In this document: piece by piece, positions 46,801-54,781 of the stretch
Layout: every line of letters begins with the position of its first letter
How positions within the stretch are numbered: position 1 is the stretch's first letter
Assembly: GCF_002269505.1 (NCBI RefSeq)
Contig: NZ_NQKQ01000005.1
Coordinates: forward strand, 150,076-214,075
Length of the DNA: 64,000 nt
Reading direction: 5' to 3'
Origin: Pseudomonas fragi
GTDB taxonomy: Bacteria > Pseudomonadota > Gammaproteobacteria > Pseudomonadales > Pseudomonadaceae
Position numbers and translations under genes: made by a program
Notes under the pieces: model-generated
What the model saw: the letters and a program-made list of their open reading frames with translations, nothing else
Databases searched by the model: none
What the model was told of the DNA's origin: nothing

Positions 46801-46969
46801 CCTGGGCAATCACAAGCCCCAGCACAACCAGGGCGCCCAGCACGATAAGCCCGAGCACAAACCATCCAAAGCGCCTTGGCTTAGGAGGGGGTGGCGGGGG
46901 GGCGGCATCGTCCATGTCTGCTGATGACCCCGTCGTTTTTTTGGAGCTGGAGTTCCACAGTACGCCCAT
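43859..46969 (-). CDS. Large bifunctional penicillin-binding protein (GT51 transglycosylase plus transpeptidase-like)
   Basis: 1036 residues from the ATG at 46969; a GTG at 46984 adds five residues. After a Pro-rich cytoplasmic leader (PPPPPPKPRR) comes one membrane helix (about 35-58). The GT51 transglycosylase motifs are present: FIENRDL (about 190), GGSTLATQLEK (about 230) and RQKVVRDYLNSVPL. The second half contains a penicillin-binding fold, with GSTAKLR (SxxK, about 516) and GGKTGTGDN (about 940). It is much longer than PbpC. The insert between the two motifs (about 420 residues) is long for this family. It is probably a peptidoglycan synthase anchored in the inner membrane. Confidence 0.8.
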   Translation of the reverse strand: MGVLWNSSSKKTTGSSADMDDAAPPPPPPKPRRFGWFVLGLIVLGALVVLGLVIAQEVRSSRMQAREFSSFAASLSYSMHAGPSDAIFYPGEGPFDKRLGYSALGDFLSRLQKRDYVITQQSRFSPALLSYSEKGFFVPYSEKIQTGLSITDCAGSPLYQYNYPQQLYSSFASIPPLVVHSLLFIENRDLLNPDEPQANPAVDWPRFAVAAYSQAAKLLHLPGQSAGGSTLATQLEKYRHSPDGLTLSGSEKLRQMISASVRAYQDGPKTLHARQKVVRDYLNSVPLSAVPGHGEVHGMAEGLRVWYDADFNKVNAQLNSNASDPHSLAQKGLALREVLSLMIAQRRPSHYLAKGREELAQLTDSHIRLLAQNNVIEPALTAAALASHVTYRDWAQAPTLQPNETNKGISVARSRLSVLLKRPLYDLDRLDLSATSTLQGDLQGQVSDYLRQLADPAFAGKIGLLGPYLLTPTSTAQVRYSFTLFELTPDGARARVQTDSTDQPFDINEGSKLELGSTAKLRVLTTYLQIISELHDRYGSQPGATLKKIPITNQDPLTRWALSYLIENPGAPLSSMLNAALDRQYSANPGEGFFTGGGMHHFHNFRSQDNNRIATLRDSIRESINLPFVRLMRDVVRYTSYQSPSNNADLLSDDSNPLRQEYLSRFADREGTTFMLKFWKKYRGKDSKARLDTFLDSMHPTAIRMSAVHRYLFPNADQATFNRFVRSHLTSDKVTDERLDKLYQGYGPGAYNLPDQGYIAKVHPLDLWLLGYLLNNPQATFQQAVAASEHERQEVYSWLFKSRHKSARDSRIRTMLEIEAFLDIHQRWQKVGYPFDHLVPSLATALGSSGDRPAALSELMGIILNDGVRLPVLRIDTLNFAADTPYETRLINDPDAGVRVMPSEVATALREALSQVVDAGTARRVSGSFKLEDGTPLAMGGKTGTGDNRIENMGAGGRILSSKSINRTATFVFYIGEHHFGTLTAFVPGRSAEAFKFTSALPVQVLKGMAPILTPYLQPGTNTLCQAPAPVQTAAK

Positions 46970-46984
46970 AGTCGACAGATCCAC

Positions 46985-47363
46985 ATACGCATATTGGTTG
47001 CGCTTGATAGAAGCGTAGACGTTGGCAGATGCAGGTGAAAAATTTGTGAGGCTTATCTGGTAACTCTGTAGGCATGGACTGTTGAGAGGTTGTCATCTAT
47101 GCAAAGCCGGAATGTATCGGCAGCTTGGTTTGCTCATGTAAGTACAGGAATAGAGCTCTTGCGGCAGGTAAATAGGTCGTAGGTAGGGGCATGACTGTGC
47201 ACCAACGCTGTGCAATACTCGCCGCCGATCTCAGTAGGGCACTTCTCTTTTGACCTATCGACCTACAAGGTCAGGGCCGGTCAGGGGGCAAGGCAGGTGA
47301 CCCACCCGTCTTTTCGAGCGCTTTGTTGATGTATATCCAATAACAATACGAGGTTGTACTTTT
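46985..47363. other. Intergenic region, nothing recognised
   Basis: 379 bases between divergent PBP and permease genes. I see no ORF with a good start and no clear hairpin; it should hold both promoters. ACGAGGTTG before the ATG at 47364 is a possible ribosome site. Confidence 0.5.
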
Positions 47364-48776
47364 ATGCCAGTCGGCAACCACCAGCCCCACACAGACAGCG
47401 TGCAGGGCGGTCCACTCAAACGCGAACTGGGCGAGCGCCACATTCGCCTGATGGCGCTTGGCGCCTGTATCGGCGTAGGCCTGTTCCTGGGCTCGGCCAA
47501 AGCAATCGAAATGGCCGGCCCGGCCATTATGCTGTCCTACATCATCGGTGGCCTGGCCATCCTGGTGATCATGCGTGCACTGGGCGAAATGGCCGTGCAC
47601 AACCCGGTAGCCGGTTCGTTCAGCCGCTACGCCCAGGATTACCTCGGCCCGTTGGCCGGGTTTTTGACCGGCTGGAACTACTGGTTCCTGTGGCTGGTGA
47701 CCTGCGTGGCGGAAATCACCGCCGTGGCGGTGTACATGGGCATCTGGTTCCCCGATGTACCGCGCTGGATCTGGGCCCTGGGGGCGCTGATCAGTATGGG
47801 CTCGATCAACCTGATCGCGGTCAAGGCGTTTGGCGAGTTCGAGTTCTGGTTTGCCCTGATCAAAATCGTCACCATCATTGCGATGGTCTTCGGTGGTATC
47901 GGCATTATCGCGTTCGGCTTCGGTAATAACGGTGTTGCACTGGGTATTTCCAACCTCTGGGCCCACGGTGGATTTTTGCCAAATGGCATCCAGGGCGTGT
48001 TGATGTCCTTGCAGATGGTGATGTTCGCCTACCTCGGCGTCGAGATGATCGGCCTGACTGCCGGCGAAGCCAAGAACCCGCAAAAGACCATCCCTAGTGC
48101 GATTGGCTCGGTGTTCTGGCGTATTCTGCTGTTCTACGTCGGCGCACTGTTCGTGATTCTGTCTATCTACCCGTGGAACGAAATCGGCACTTCGGGCAGC
48201 CCGTTTGTGATGACCTTTGAGCGTCTGGGTATCAAGACAGCGGCAGGCATCATCAACTTTGTGGTGATTACGGCGGCACTGTCTTCGTGCAACGGCGGTA
48301 TTTTCAGCACCGGGCGCATGCTCTACAGTCTGGCGCAAAATGGCCAGGCCCCGGCCAACTTCGCCACTACCGCAAAAAACGGTGTGCCCCGTCAGGCCTT
48401 GCTCCTGTCGATTGCCGTGCTGTTGCTGGGCGTAGTGCTTAATTACATGGCGCCGGAGAAGGTCTTCGTCTGGGTAACGGCCATTGCGACTTTCGGCGCG
48501 ATCTGGACCTGGCTGATGATCCTGCTGGCGCAACTGCGCTTTCGCAAGAACCTGAGCCCGCAGGAAGCGGCGGCCCTGAAGTACCGCATGTGGCTGTACC
48601 CATATAGCTCGTACGCGGCATTGGGGTTCTTGCTGATGGTAGTAGGGCTAATGGCTTACTTCGAAGAAACCCGAATCGCACTGTTTGTAGGTCCGGCATT
48701 CCTGATTCTGCTGACTGTGCTGTTCTATGTGTTCAAGCTGCAGCCTACGCAGCGCACAGCGGCCAAGGCCCTCTAA
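47364..48776 (+). CDS. Amino acid permease, APC superfamily (ProY/GabP-like)
   Basis: 470 residues with twelve membrane segments. It opens LKRELGERHIRLMALGACIG and VGLFLGSAKAIEMAGPAIML, the typical AAT-family entry, then MRALGEMAVHNPVAGSFSRY. It imports an amino acid by proton symport; proline-, GABA- or D-serine-type substrates are possible, and the sequence alone does not decide. It is monocistronic and followed by a REP doublet. Confidence 0.88.
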   Translation: MPVGNHQPHTDSVQGGPLKRELGERHIRLMALGACIGVGLFLGSAKAIEMAGPAIMLSYIIGGLAILVIMRALGEMAVHNPVAGSFSRYAQDYLGPLAGFLTGWNYWFLWLVTCVAEITAVAVYMGIWFPDVPRWIWALGALISMGSINLIAVKAFGEFEFWFALIKIVTIIAMVFGGIGIIAFGFGNNGVALGISNLWAHGGFLPNGIQGVLMSLQMVMFAYLGVEMIGLTAGEAKNPQKTIPSAIGSVFWRILLFYVGALFVILSIYPWNEIGTSGSPFVMTFERLGIKTAAGIINFVVITAALSSCNGGIFSTGRMLYSLAQNGQAPANFATTAKNGVPRQALLLSIAVLLLGVVLNYMAPEKVFVWVTAIATFGAIWTWLMILLAQLRFRKNLSPQEAAALKYRMWLYPYSSYAALGFLLMVVGLMAYFEETRIALFVGPAFLILLTVLFYVFKLQPTQRTAAKAL

Positions 48777-48785
48777 GGGGTTGAA

Positions 48786-48872
48786 TGTGGGAGCGAGACT
48801 GCTCGCGATGAGATCCCCCCGGTCTGTCTGACAGGCCGCGGCGTTTGCATCGCGAGCAGGCTCGCTCCCACA
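48786..48872. repeat. REP-type inverted repeat doublet
   Basis: TGTGGGAGCGAGACTGCTCG and the inverted CGAGCAGGCTCGCTCCCACA frame about 40 bases between the converging permease and OpgC-like genes. Confidence 0.9.
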
Positions 48873-48892
48873 GCAGCAAGAGCTACATCTGC

Positions 48893-49993
48893 TCAGGCCT
48901 TGCCCAGACGTTTGTTCCAGTCCAGCCAGGCCGCCAGTACGGCCATGATCCCCACGCCCATCAAGGCGCTGAATACCTTTACGACAAACCCGTCACCGCC
49001 CAGTGCATTGAGCATGTCGGCCAGCGGCGCCAGGATCACGCCCAGGCAGAACACTTCCAGCGAGTAACGACCCATGCGGCATGATTGGCGGGCAAACCAG
49101 TTGTTCAGCCAGCCACCGTGGGGCACCACTTTGGCCGCGACATAAGCCAGGGCCAGAAAATGCAGCAGGCGCACCGGTGAAAGGTTGGTCTTGCTGATCG
49201 GGTACAGGTGCTCGCCCAGCCAAAGTGGCATAAGTGCATCGTGCAGTTGCGGCCATCGCCATGACAGTGCCAACAACCCCGTCACCAGCAGATAGGCCAC
49301 CGCACCCACAAACACCGGCTGACGTGACAGGGGGCGGTTTTGTGCTGCTTTAGGTTGCTGCCCGTGAATCGCCGCTGCACCGCCCAGAATAAACAGGAAC
49401 TGCCAGGCCATAGGGTTGAAAAACCACACGCCGCCTTCCTGTGCTGCGAGGTTCCACACCGGTGCCAGCAAGTACAGGGCCAAGGACACGGCAACCACAT
49501 AGCGGGCCTTGCGCAGCAGCATCGGCAGCACCAGCGGCAAACCCAGCAACAGCACGATATAGAGCGGCAGCGGGTCCATCAGGTTAGGCTTGAAGCGCAG
49601 CAGCAACTCGTCGGTGAGGGCCTGTTGCGGGTTGCTCAGGAAGTACTGTAGGCCCATTTCCTGAACCAGATCACGGGTCTCGACGTGGCTGTTGGCAAAA
49701 AACACGATGCCCATCAGCACCGCCAACAAGAAAATATGTACCACATACAGCACCCAGGCGCGGCGCAGGATTTTCACGCAGGCGACCAACAAACCGTCTC
49801 GTTGAGCGATTTTGCCGTAGGCCAGTACGGCGGCATAACCGGCCAGGAAGACAAAAATCTCCGCTGCATCACTGAGGCCGAAATTACGCACCGTCAGTTC
49901 GGCCAGCGGGTTGTGCGGGATGTGATCCCAAAAAATAAAAATCAGCGCCAGCCCGCGAAAAAAATCAATGCGGTGGTCGCGTCCGTTCAGCAT
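48893..49993 (-). CDS. OpgC-domain membrane protein
   Basis: 366 residues from the ATG at 49993. About ten membrane segments. It opens RDHRIDFFRGLALIFIFWDH, the acyltransferase-3-like signature of OpgC, with the conserved His in WDHIPHNPL. OpgC adds succinyl groups to osmoregulated periplasmic glucans in enterobacteria. No opgGH genes are adjacent, so the substrate is not certain. Confidence 0.88.
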   Translation of the reverse strand: MLNGRDHRIDFFRGLALIFIFWDHIPHNPLAELTVRNFGLSDAAEIFVFLAGYAAVLAYGKIAQRDGLLVACVKILRRAWVLYVVHIFLLAVLMGIVFFANSHVETRDLVQEMGLQYFLSNPQQALTDELLLRFKPNLMDPLPLYIVLLLGLPLVLPMLLRKARYVVAVSLALYLLAPVWNLAAQEGGVWFFNPMAWQFLFILGGAAAIHGQQPKAAQNRPLSRQPVFVGAVAYLLVTGLLALSWRWPQLHDALMPLWLGEHLYPISKTNLSPVRLLHFLALAYVAAKVVPHGGWLNNWFARQSCRMGRYSLEVFCLGVILAPLADMLNALGGDGFVVKVFSALMGVGIMAVLAAWLDWNKRLGKA

Positions 49994-50185
49994 CACGGCG
50001 AGTACTCAAACAAAGGGTTTAATTAAGACCGATGGGCGCTGCAGAGGTTGCGCGCCGCGTATCGGCGGCGCGCAGGGTGAGGGTATTGCGGGCTAAATGC
50101 AAAGGTTGGGTATTACTTAATGTCTCAGCAGTTGCTGGCACAAGCCTGGCAGCGCGCCATTGCCGCGCTGCCAGTTGGTGGAGCG

Positions 50186-51805
50186 TCAGGCTGCCGCTAT
50201 TTCATTGGCCTCAAAGCTGTCGGCACGGGCCATTTGCCACATGCGCGAATAGAACTCGCCATTGACCTCGCCGGTCAGCAGTTCGCCGGGTTTGAGGAAC
50301 ACATGCAACTGTGAGAACAGTTTGATTTCGGTGGCAGACATGCGTCGTACCAGATGCTTGGCCTTGAGCTGTGCCGGGTGTTCGAGGCCTGCTGCGGCGA
50401 GCATTTCGGCCAGGGCTTTGAGGGTGTTGCGGTGGAACTGCACAACCCGTTGGGCCTTGTCCGGCACTACAAGCGCGCGCTGGCGCAAGGTGTCCTGGGT
50501 GGCCACGCCGGTGGGGCACTTGTTGGTATGGCACGATTGCGACTGAATGCAGCCGATGGCAAACATAAAGCCACGCGCCGAGTTGGCCCAATCGGCACCA
50601 ATGGCCAGCACGCTGGCAATATCGAAGGCGCTGACAATCTTGCCGCTGGCGCCGAGCTTGATCTTGTCACGCAGGTTCAGGCCCACCAGGGTGTTATGCA
50701 CGAACAACAAGCCTTCGCGCAGCGGTGCGCCGATATGATCGGTGAACTCCACGGGTGCGGCGCCGGTGCCGCCTTCCTTGCCGTCAATCACGATAAAGTC
50801 CGGCAGGATGCCGGTTTCCAGCATGGCCTTGGCAATGCCCATAAACTCCCATGGATGACCCAGGCAAAACTTGAAGCCTACGGGTTTACCGCCCGACAAC
50901 TCACGCAACTGGGCGATAAATTGCATCAGCTCGATCGGCGTTGAAAAGGCGCTGTGGCGCGAAGGCGAGATGCAGTCTTCGCCCATGGGCACACCGCGGG
51001 TTTCGGCGATTTCTGCGGTCACTTTGTGCTTGGGCAGAATGCCGCCGTGGCCCGGCTTGGCGCCCTGGCTCATCTTGATTTCGATCATCCGAACCTGTGG
51101 CGTACGGGCCTGGGCGGCAAAACGCTCAGGGTCGAAACGCCCGTCCGAGGTGCGGCAACCGAAGTAGCCACTGCCCAGTTCCCAGGTCAGGTCACCACCA
51201 TTCTCACGGTGATAGGAACTGATACTGCCTTCGCCCGTGTCGTGGGCAAAGTTACCAAGTTTTGCACCTTGATTGAGGGCGCGGATGGCGTTGGCGCTCA
51301 GCGAACCAAAGCTCATGGCCGATATGTTGAAAATCGACGCTGAGTACGGCTGGCTGCATTGCGGGCCGCCCACCACGATGCGAAAGCTGGCGGGGTCGGT
51401 CAACGGGGCCGGGCGCATGGAGTGGCCGATAAATTCAAAGCCGGGCTGGTAAACGTCAACCAGGGTGCCGAAAGGTTTGTCGGCACTTTCATTCTTGGCC
51501 CGTGAGTACACCAACGATCGTTGCGCCCGTGAGAAGGGCAGCGCGTCGCTGTCAGACTCCAGCAGGTATTGGCGAATTTCCGGGCGGATAGCCTCCACCA
51601 GATAGCGAATGTTGCCCAGGATCGGGTAATTGCGGCGCACCGCGTGGGGGCTTTGCAGCAGGTCAAAAATCCCCAGCAGGCTCAAGGCCAATGTCACGGC
51701 GGTGAAGGGCCACAGCCACTCATGGTGCATAAAGGGCAGGCTGGCGAGGGTGAAGACTACGCAAAATGCAAAAAACGCATAACGGCTTAACAGTGACAGG
51801 CTCAT
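50186..51805 (-). CDS. FMN-binding glutamate synthase family protein
   Basis: 539 residues from the ATG at 51805 (AGGAAA upstream). Two membrane helices at the N-terminus precede a GltB-type FMN/TIM-barrel domain with GEGSISSYHRENGGDLTWEL, KMSQGAKPGHGGILPKHKVT and FIVIDGKEGGTGAAPVEF. The cysteine cluster CIQSQSCHTNKCPTGVATQ should hold a 3Fe-4S centre. No glutaminase domain is present, so it is not a complete glutamate synthase. These solo membrane-tethered members have no settled reaction. Confidence 0.9.
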   Translation of the reverse strand: MSLSLLSRYAFFAFCVVFTLASLPFMHHEWLWPFTAVTLALSLLGIFDLLQSPHAVRRNYPILGNIRYLVEAIRPEIRQYLLESDSDALPFSRAQRSLVYSRAKNESADKPFGTLVDVYQPGFEFIGHSMRPAPLTDPASFRIVVGGPQCSQPYSASIFNISAMSFGSLSANAIRALNQGAKLGNFAHDTGEGSISSYHRENGGDLTWELGSGYFGCRTSDGRFDPERFAAQARTPQVRMIEIKMSQGAKPGHGGILPKHKVTAEIAETRGVPMGEDCISPSRHSAFSTPIELMQFIAQLRELSGGKPVGFKFCLGHPWEFMGIAKAMLETGILPDFIVIDGKEGGTGAAPVEFTDHIGAPLREGLLFVHNTLVGLNLRDKIKLGASGKIVSAFDIASVLAIGADWANSARGFMFAIGCIQSQSCHTNKCPTGVATQDTLRQRALVVPDKAQRVVQFHRNTLKALAEMLAAAGLEHPAQLKAKHLVRRMSATEIKLFSQLHVFLKPGELLTGEVNGEFYSRMWQMARADSFEANEIAAA

Positions 51806-52110
51806 ACGGTTTCCTGTTTCAGGCTGATCTGTTCCGTCAGGCGGGGAGCCTGAAGTGGTCGAGAACAGAAAAAGGACAATAGAACCCTCTCTTTGAGTCG
51901 GAGGTTTGCAGGGGGAGTGTTGGCCATCTATCACGCAAATGCCAACGCCCTGTCAGATTATTCATTGAACGGGATTTCATCTGCGCCGGCATCCCGACCA
52001 AAGTCGGGCGTTTCATACAGAAGGCGCGGGTAAAAATGCCATCTGTGTATTTTCAGGGGCGTCGGGTCATGTAATCCTTCTCGGCCTTCCTGATCTGTTG
52101 GCCGAAATCC
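51806..52110. other. Intergenic region, one small hairpin
   Basis: 305 bases between divergent genes. A short dyad (CCCGAC/GTCGGG at about 51991-52006) is the only structure noted. A reverse frame through this gap and the nudix gene has no supporting family features. Confidence 0.5.
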
Positions 52111-52548
52111 GTGACCTCTTTTGAATCTGCAACCTGCAAAATCATCCGTATTGCCGCTGCCGTATTGATCGGCCCTGATGGCCGAACCCTGCTGGTGCGC
52201 AAGCGCGGCACCCAGGCCTTTATGCAGCCCGGTGGCAAGATCGATGCCGGTGAGCAGCCGGTCGAAGCGCTGGCCCGCGAGCTGGAAGAGGAGCTGGCAC
52301 TGGTGATCGACCCGGCCAGCGCCACCTGGCTGGGCCATTTCGCCGCCCCGGCGGTCAATGAGCCGGGTTTTGAGGTGCAAGCCGAGCTGTTTCTGGTGCA
52401 TATCAGTCAGCCAGTAGTGGCTGCGGCAGAAATTGAAGAAGTGCAGTGGATCGATCCTCAAGGCGATGGTGGCCTGGTTCTGGCGCCCTTGACCCGGGAT
52501 CTGGTCCTGCCGTTTTATCGCAAGACGTTGCTGACCAGGACTGCCTGA
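52111..52548 (+). CDS. NUDIX hydrolase
   Basis: 145 residues from a GTG start at 52111; no nearby ATG fits. The Nudix box is complete: GGKIDAGEQPVEALARELEE follows the GX5EX7REUXEE pattern. It hydrolyses a nucleoside-diphosphate-linked compound; the substrate is unknown. Its stop overlaps the LysE start by one base, so they are co-translated. Confidence 0.9.
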   Translation: MTSFESATCKIIRIAAAVLIGPDGRTLLVRKRGTQAFMQPGGKIDAGEQPVEALARELEEELALVIDPASATWLGHFAAPAVNEPGFEVQAELFLVHISQPVVAAAEIEEVQWIDPQGDGGLVLAPLTRDLVLPFYRKTLLTRTA

Positions 52549-53186
52549 TGATTCCAGCCCATGATCTGCTGATTTTTGCTGCGGCCTGCCTGCTGCTGGT
52601 GCTGACGCCGGGGCCGAACATGATTTATCTGATATCGCGCTCCATCTGCCAGGGGCGCAAGGCCGGAGTCACGTCGTTGCTCGGGGTGGTGGCGGGTTTT
52701 TTCGTGCACATGTTCGCCGCAGCTGCGGGGCTGACGGCGGTGTTTATGGCTGTACCGATGGCCTATGAGTTGCTCAAGTGGGCTGGCGCCCTGTATCTGC
52801 TGTGGATGGCCTGGCAAGCGGTACGCCCGGGTGCCCGATCGCCGTTCCAGGCTCAGGAACTGGCGCCCGATTCCACCTCGAAATTGATGACCATGGGCTT
52901 TATGACCAGCGTATTGAACCCCAAGGTGGCGGTGTTCTATCTATCGGTTTTCCCGCAATTCATCACCCCGGAACACGGTTCGATGTTCACACAGAGTATT
53001 GTATTGGGCCTGACGCAAATCAGCGTCAGTTTCACGGTTAACCTGCTGATTGCACTGTTTGCCAGCGGCATCGCCGTATGGTTTGTGCGTAATCCGCTGT
53101 GGCTGGCGGTGCAGCGCTATGTGATGGGCTGCGTGCTGGCTGCACTGGCGGTGAGATTGATGCTGGAACAACGTAAAACCGTATGA
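52548..53186 (+). CDS. LysE-family amino acid exporter
   Basis: 212 residues with six membrane helices. The N-terminal LysE signature LTPGPNMIYLISRSICQGRK is clear, as are YLLWMAWQAVRPG and NPKVAVFYLSVFPQF. It is coupled to the upstream nudix gene by TGATG and followed by a GNAT gene after 12 bases. It exports an amino acid or homoserine-lactone-like compound; the substrate is unresolved. Confidence 0.9.
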   Translation: MIPAHDLLIFAAACLLLVLTPGPNMIYLISRSICQGRKAGVTSLLGVVAGFFVHMFAAAAGLTAVFMAVPMAYELLKWAGALYLLWMAWQAVRPGARSPFQAQELAPDSTSKLMTMGFMTSVLNPKVAVFYLSVFPQFITPEHGSMFTQSIVLGLTQISVSFTVNLLIALFASGIAVWFVRNPLWLAVQRYVMGCVLAALAVRLMLEQRKTV

Positions 53187-53198
53187 TCTGGACCTGTA

Positions 53199-53738
53199 AT
53201 GGCTATAGAACTGCTTGAACCTGCAAACGCCAAGGCTTACCGCCAGTTGATGCTGGAGGCCTACGCGCTGCACCCCGAGGCTTTTGTTTCCTCCATAGCC
53301 CGGCGTGAGAAATTGCCGCTGAGTTGGTGGGAAGCCAAATTGGACGATGAGCTGAGTGCCCAGTTTGGTGCTTTTGTCGATTCGCAACTGGTGGGCATTG
53401 TCGGCCTTGCTTTCGAACCCTGGGAAGATGCCCGGCACAAGGCCACGCTGTTTGGCTTGTATGTGAACGAGGCTTTTCGTGGGCAGGGGCTGGGTGAGGA
53501 TCTGGTGCAGGCGGTGCTGTCACTGGCCGAACAAGAGCCTGAAATCAAGATGATTGAACTGAGCGTCAGTGCCAACAGCCATGCTGCACTGGCGTTGTAC
53601 AAGCGCTGTGGTTTTGAGCAGTCGGGGCTGGAAGACAGTGCGATCCGGGTAGGGGAGGCCTATTACGACCGGGTGCATATGCGCCGGCCTTGCCCTCACC
53701 CCAACCCTCTCCCGGAGGGAGAGGGGGCTAATTCCTAG
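53199..53738 (+). CDS. GNAT-family N-acetyltransferase
   Basis: 179 residues. The acetyl-CoA loop is visible in LYVNEAFRGQGLGEDLVQAV, followed by the typical SANSHAALALYKRCGFEQSG. The last dozen residues (PHPNPLPEGEGANS) are encoded by the GAGAGGG repeat hairpin, so the original stop may have been lost and the frame extended. It is the third gene of the nudix-LysE-GNAT run. The substrate is unknown. Confidence 0.9.
   Translation: MAIELLEPANAKAYRQLMLEAYALHPEAFVSSIARREKLPLSWWEAKLDDELSAQFGAFVDSQLVGIVGLAFEPWEDARHKATLFGLYVNEAFRGQGLGEDLVQAVLSLAEQEPEIKMIELSVSANSHAALALYKRCGFEQSGLEDSAIRVGEAYYDRVHMRRPCPHPNPLPEGEGANS
53705..53725. repeat. CCCTCTCCC/GGGAGAGGG hairpin
   Basis: A 9-bp perfect stem around GGA, of the same family as 14798 and 57142. 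It lies inside the end of the GNAT gene and before metR's 3' end. Confidence 0.8.
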
Positions 53739-53756
53739 TGTTCTTGAATTCAGTAC

Positions 53757-54674
53757 TTACCTGACGGCACTCACCCCGTCCAGCGTCGAAAATGACGTGT
53801 CTTTGGCAGTCAGCAAAAAGTCGCGCATGTACGGGGCATCCAGCATGTCGGCGCGGATCGCGGCGTACAGCGTCGCAAACAAGCCTTTCTCGCCCAGGCG
53901 CTTGGCCTTCACATAACCCCGTGAGCTGTATTCATGCAGCGCCCAGTGCGGCATCCCGCACACGCCCCGGCCGCTGGCAACCAGTTGCATCATCATTACT
54001 GTCAGCTCCGAGGTGCGTACCTGTGCGGGTTCGACATCGGCCGGTTCCAGGAAGCGGGTAAAGATATCGAGCCGGTCGCGCTCCACCGGGTAGGTGATCA
54101 GGATTTCAGTGCTCAGGTCTTCAGGCACGATAAACGGCTTGCTGGCCAATGGATGCTGGTTGGCTACCGCCAGCATAGCTTCGTAGGTAAATAGCGGTAC
54201 ATAGGTCAGACCGGCGATTTCCTGTGGGTCGGATGTCACCACCAGATCCAGGTCACCCCTGGCCAGTGCCGGCAACGGGGCGAAGGCAAAGCCGGAAGCC
54301 AGGTCCAGTTCGACCTCGGGCCAGGCATCGCGGAACTGATCGATGGTTGGCATCAACCACTGAAAGCAGCTGTGGCATTCAATCGCCATGTGCAGACGCC
54401 CGGCCGTACCGCCGACCAGGCGCGCGATATCGCGCTCGGCACCGCGCAGCAGTGGCAGCATGGCATCGGCCAGTTGCAGCAGGCGCAATCCGCCGCTGGT
54501 GAAGCGAACCGGTTTGGTTTTGCGCACAAACAGGGGCATGCCCATGCGCTCTTCGAGTTCTTTGAACTGGTGGGATAAAGCGGACTGGGTCAGGTGCAGG
54601 CGCTCGGCTGCTTCGACCAGACTGTCTGACTCGCGCAACGCGTGCAGGGTTTTGAGGTGACGAATTTCCAGCAC
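53757..54674 (-). CDS. metR: LysR-family activator MetR
   Basis: 305 residues from a GTG at 54674 (GGAG upstream), giving LEIRHLKTLHALRESDSLVE as the N-terminus; a longer frame to 54707 is unlikely. Helix-turn-helix: VEAAERLHLTQSALSHQFKE. MetR activates methionine genes with homocysteine as co-regulator. It diverges from metE with a 107-base spacer, the classical metR-metE arrangement. Confidence 0.93.
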   Translation of the reverse strand: MLEIRHLKTLHALRESDSLVEAAERLHLTQSALSHQFKELEERMGMPLFVRKTKPVRFTSGGLRLLQLADAMLPLLRGAERDIARLVGGTAGRLHMAIECHSCFQWLMPTIDQFRDAWPEVELDLASGFAFAPLPALARGDLDLVVTSDPQEIAGLTYVPLFTYEAMLAVANQHPLASKPFIVPEDLSTEILITYPVERDRLDIFTRFLEPADVEPAQVRTSELTVMMMQLVASGRGVCGMPHWALHEYSSRGYVKAKRLGEKGLFATLYAAIRADMLDAPYMRDFLLTAKDTSFSTLDGVSAVR

Positions 54675-54715
54675 AGTGGCTCCATGAGTAACTTTGATGA
54701 TCAACACGAAAACGT

Positions 54716-54728
54716 TGAGTTTGTCTCA
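54716..54728. promoter_or_regulatory. Candidate MetR binding site
   Basis: TGAGTTTGTCTCA is a dyad with the TGAA-N5-TTCA spacing of MetR sites (TGAG-N5-CTCA here). It lies midway between metR and metE. Confidence 0.55.
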
Positions 54729-54781
54729 TGTTGCAGCGGGTGTCGATAATAGTGCCATTACTTACACGAAGGAATGTTGTT

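Noticed and set aside
47271..48533. 420-codon reverse frame across the permease
   Set aside because: Composition (His, Gln, Arg, Asp rich) is typical of antisense of a membrane protein.
51958..52461. Reverse frame antisense to the nudix gene
   Set aside because: Its tail (YETPDFGRDAGADEIPFNE) looks protein-like, but there is no ribosome site or family match and it is mostly a shadow of the Nudix box.
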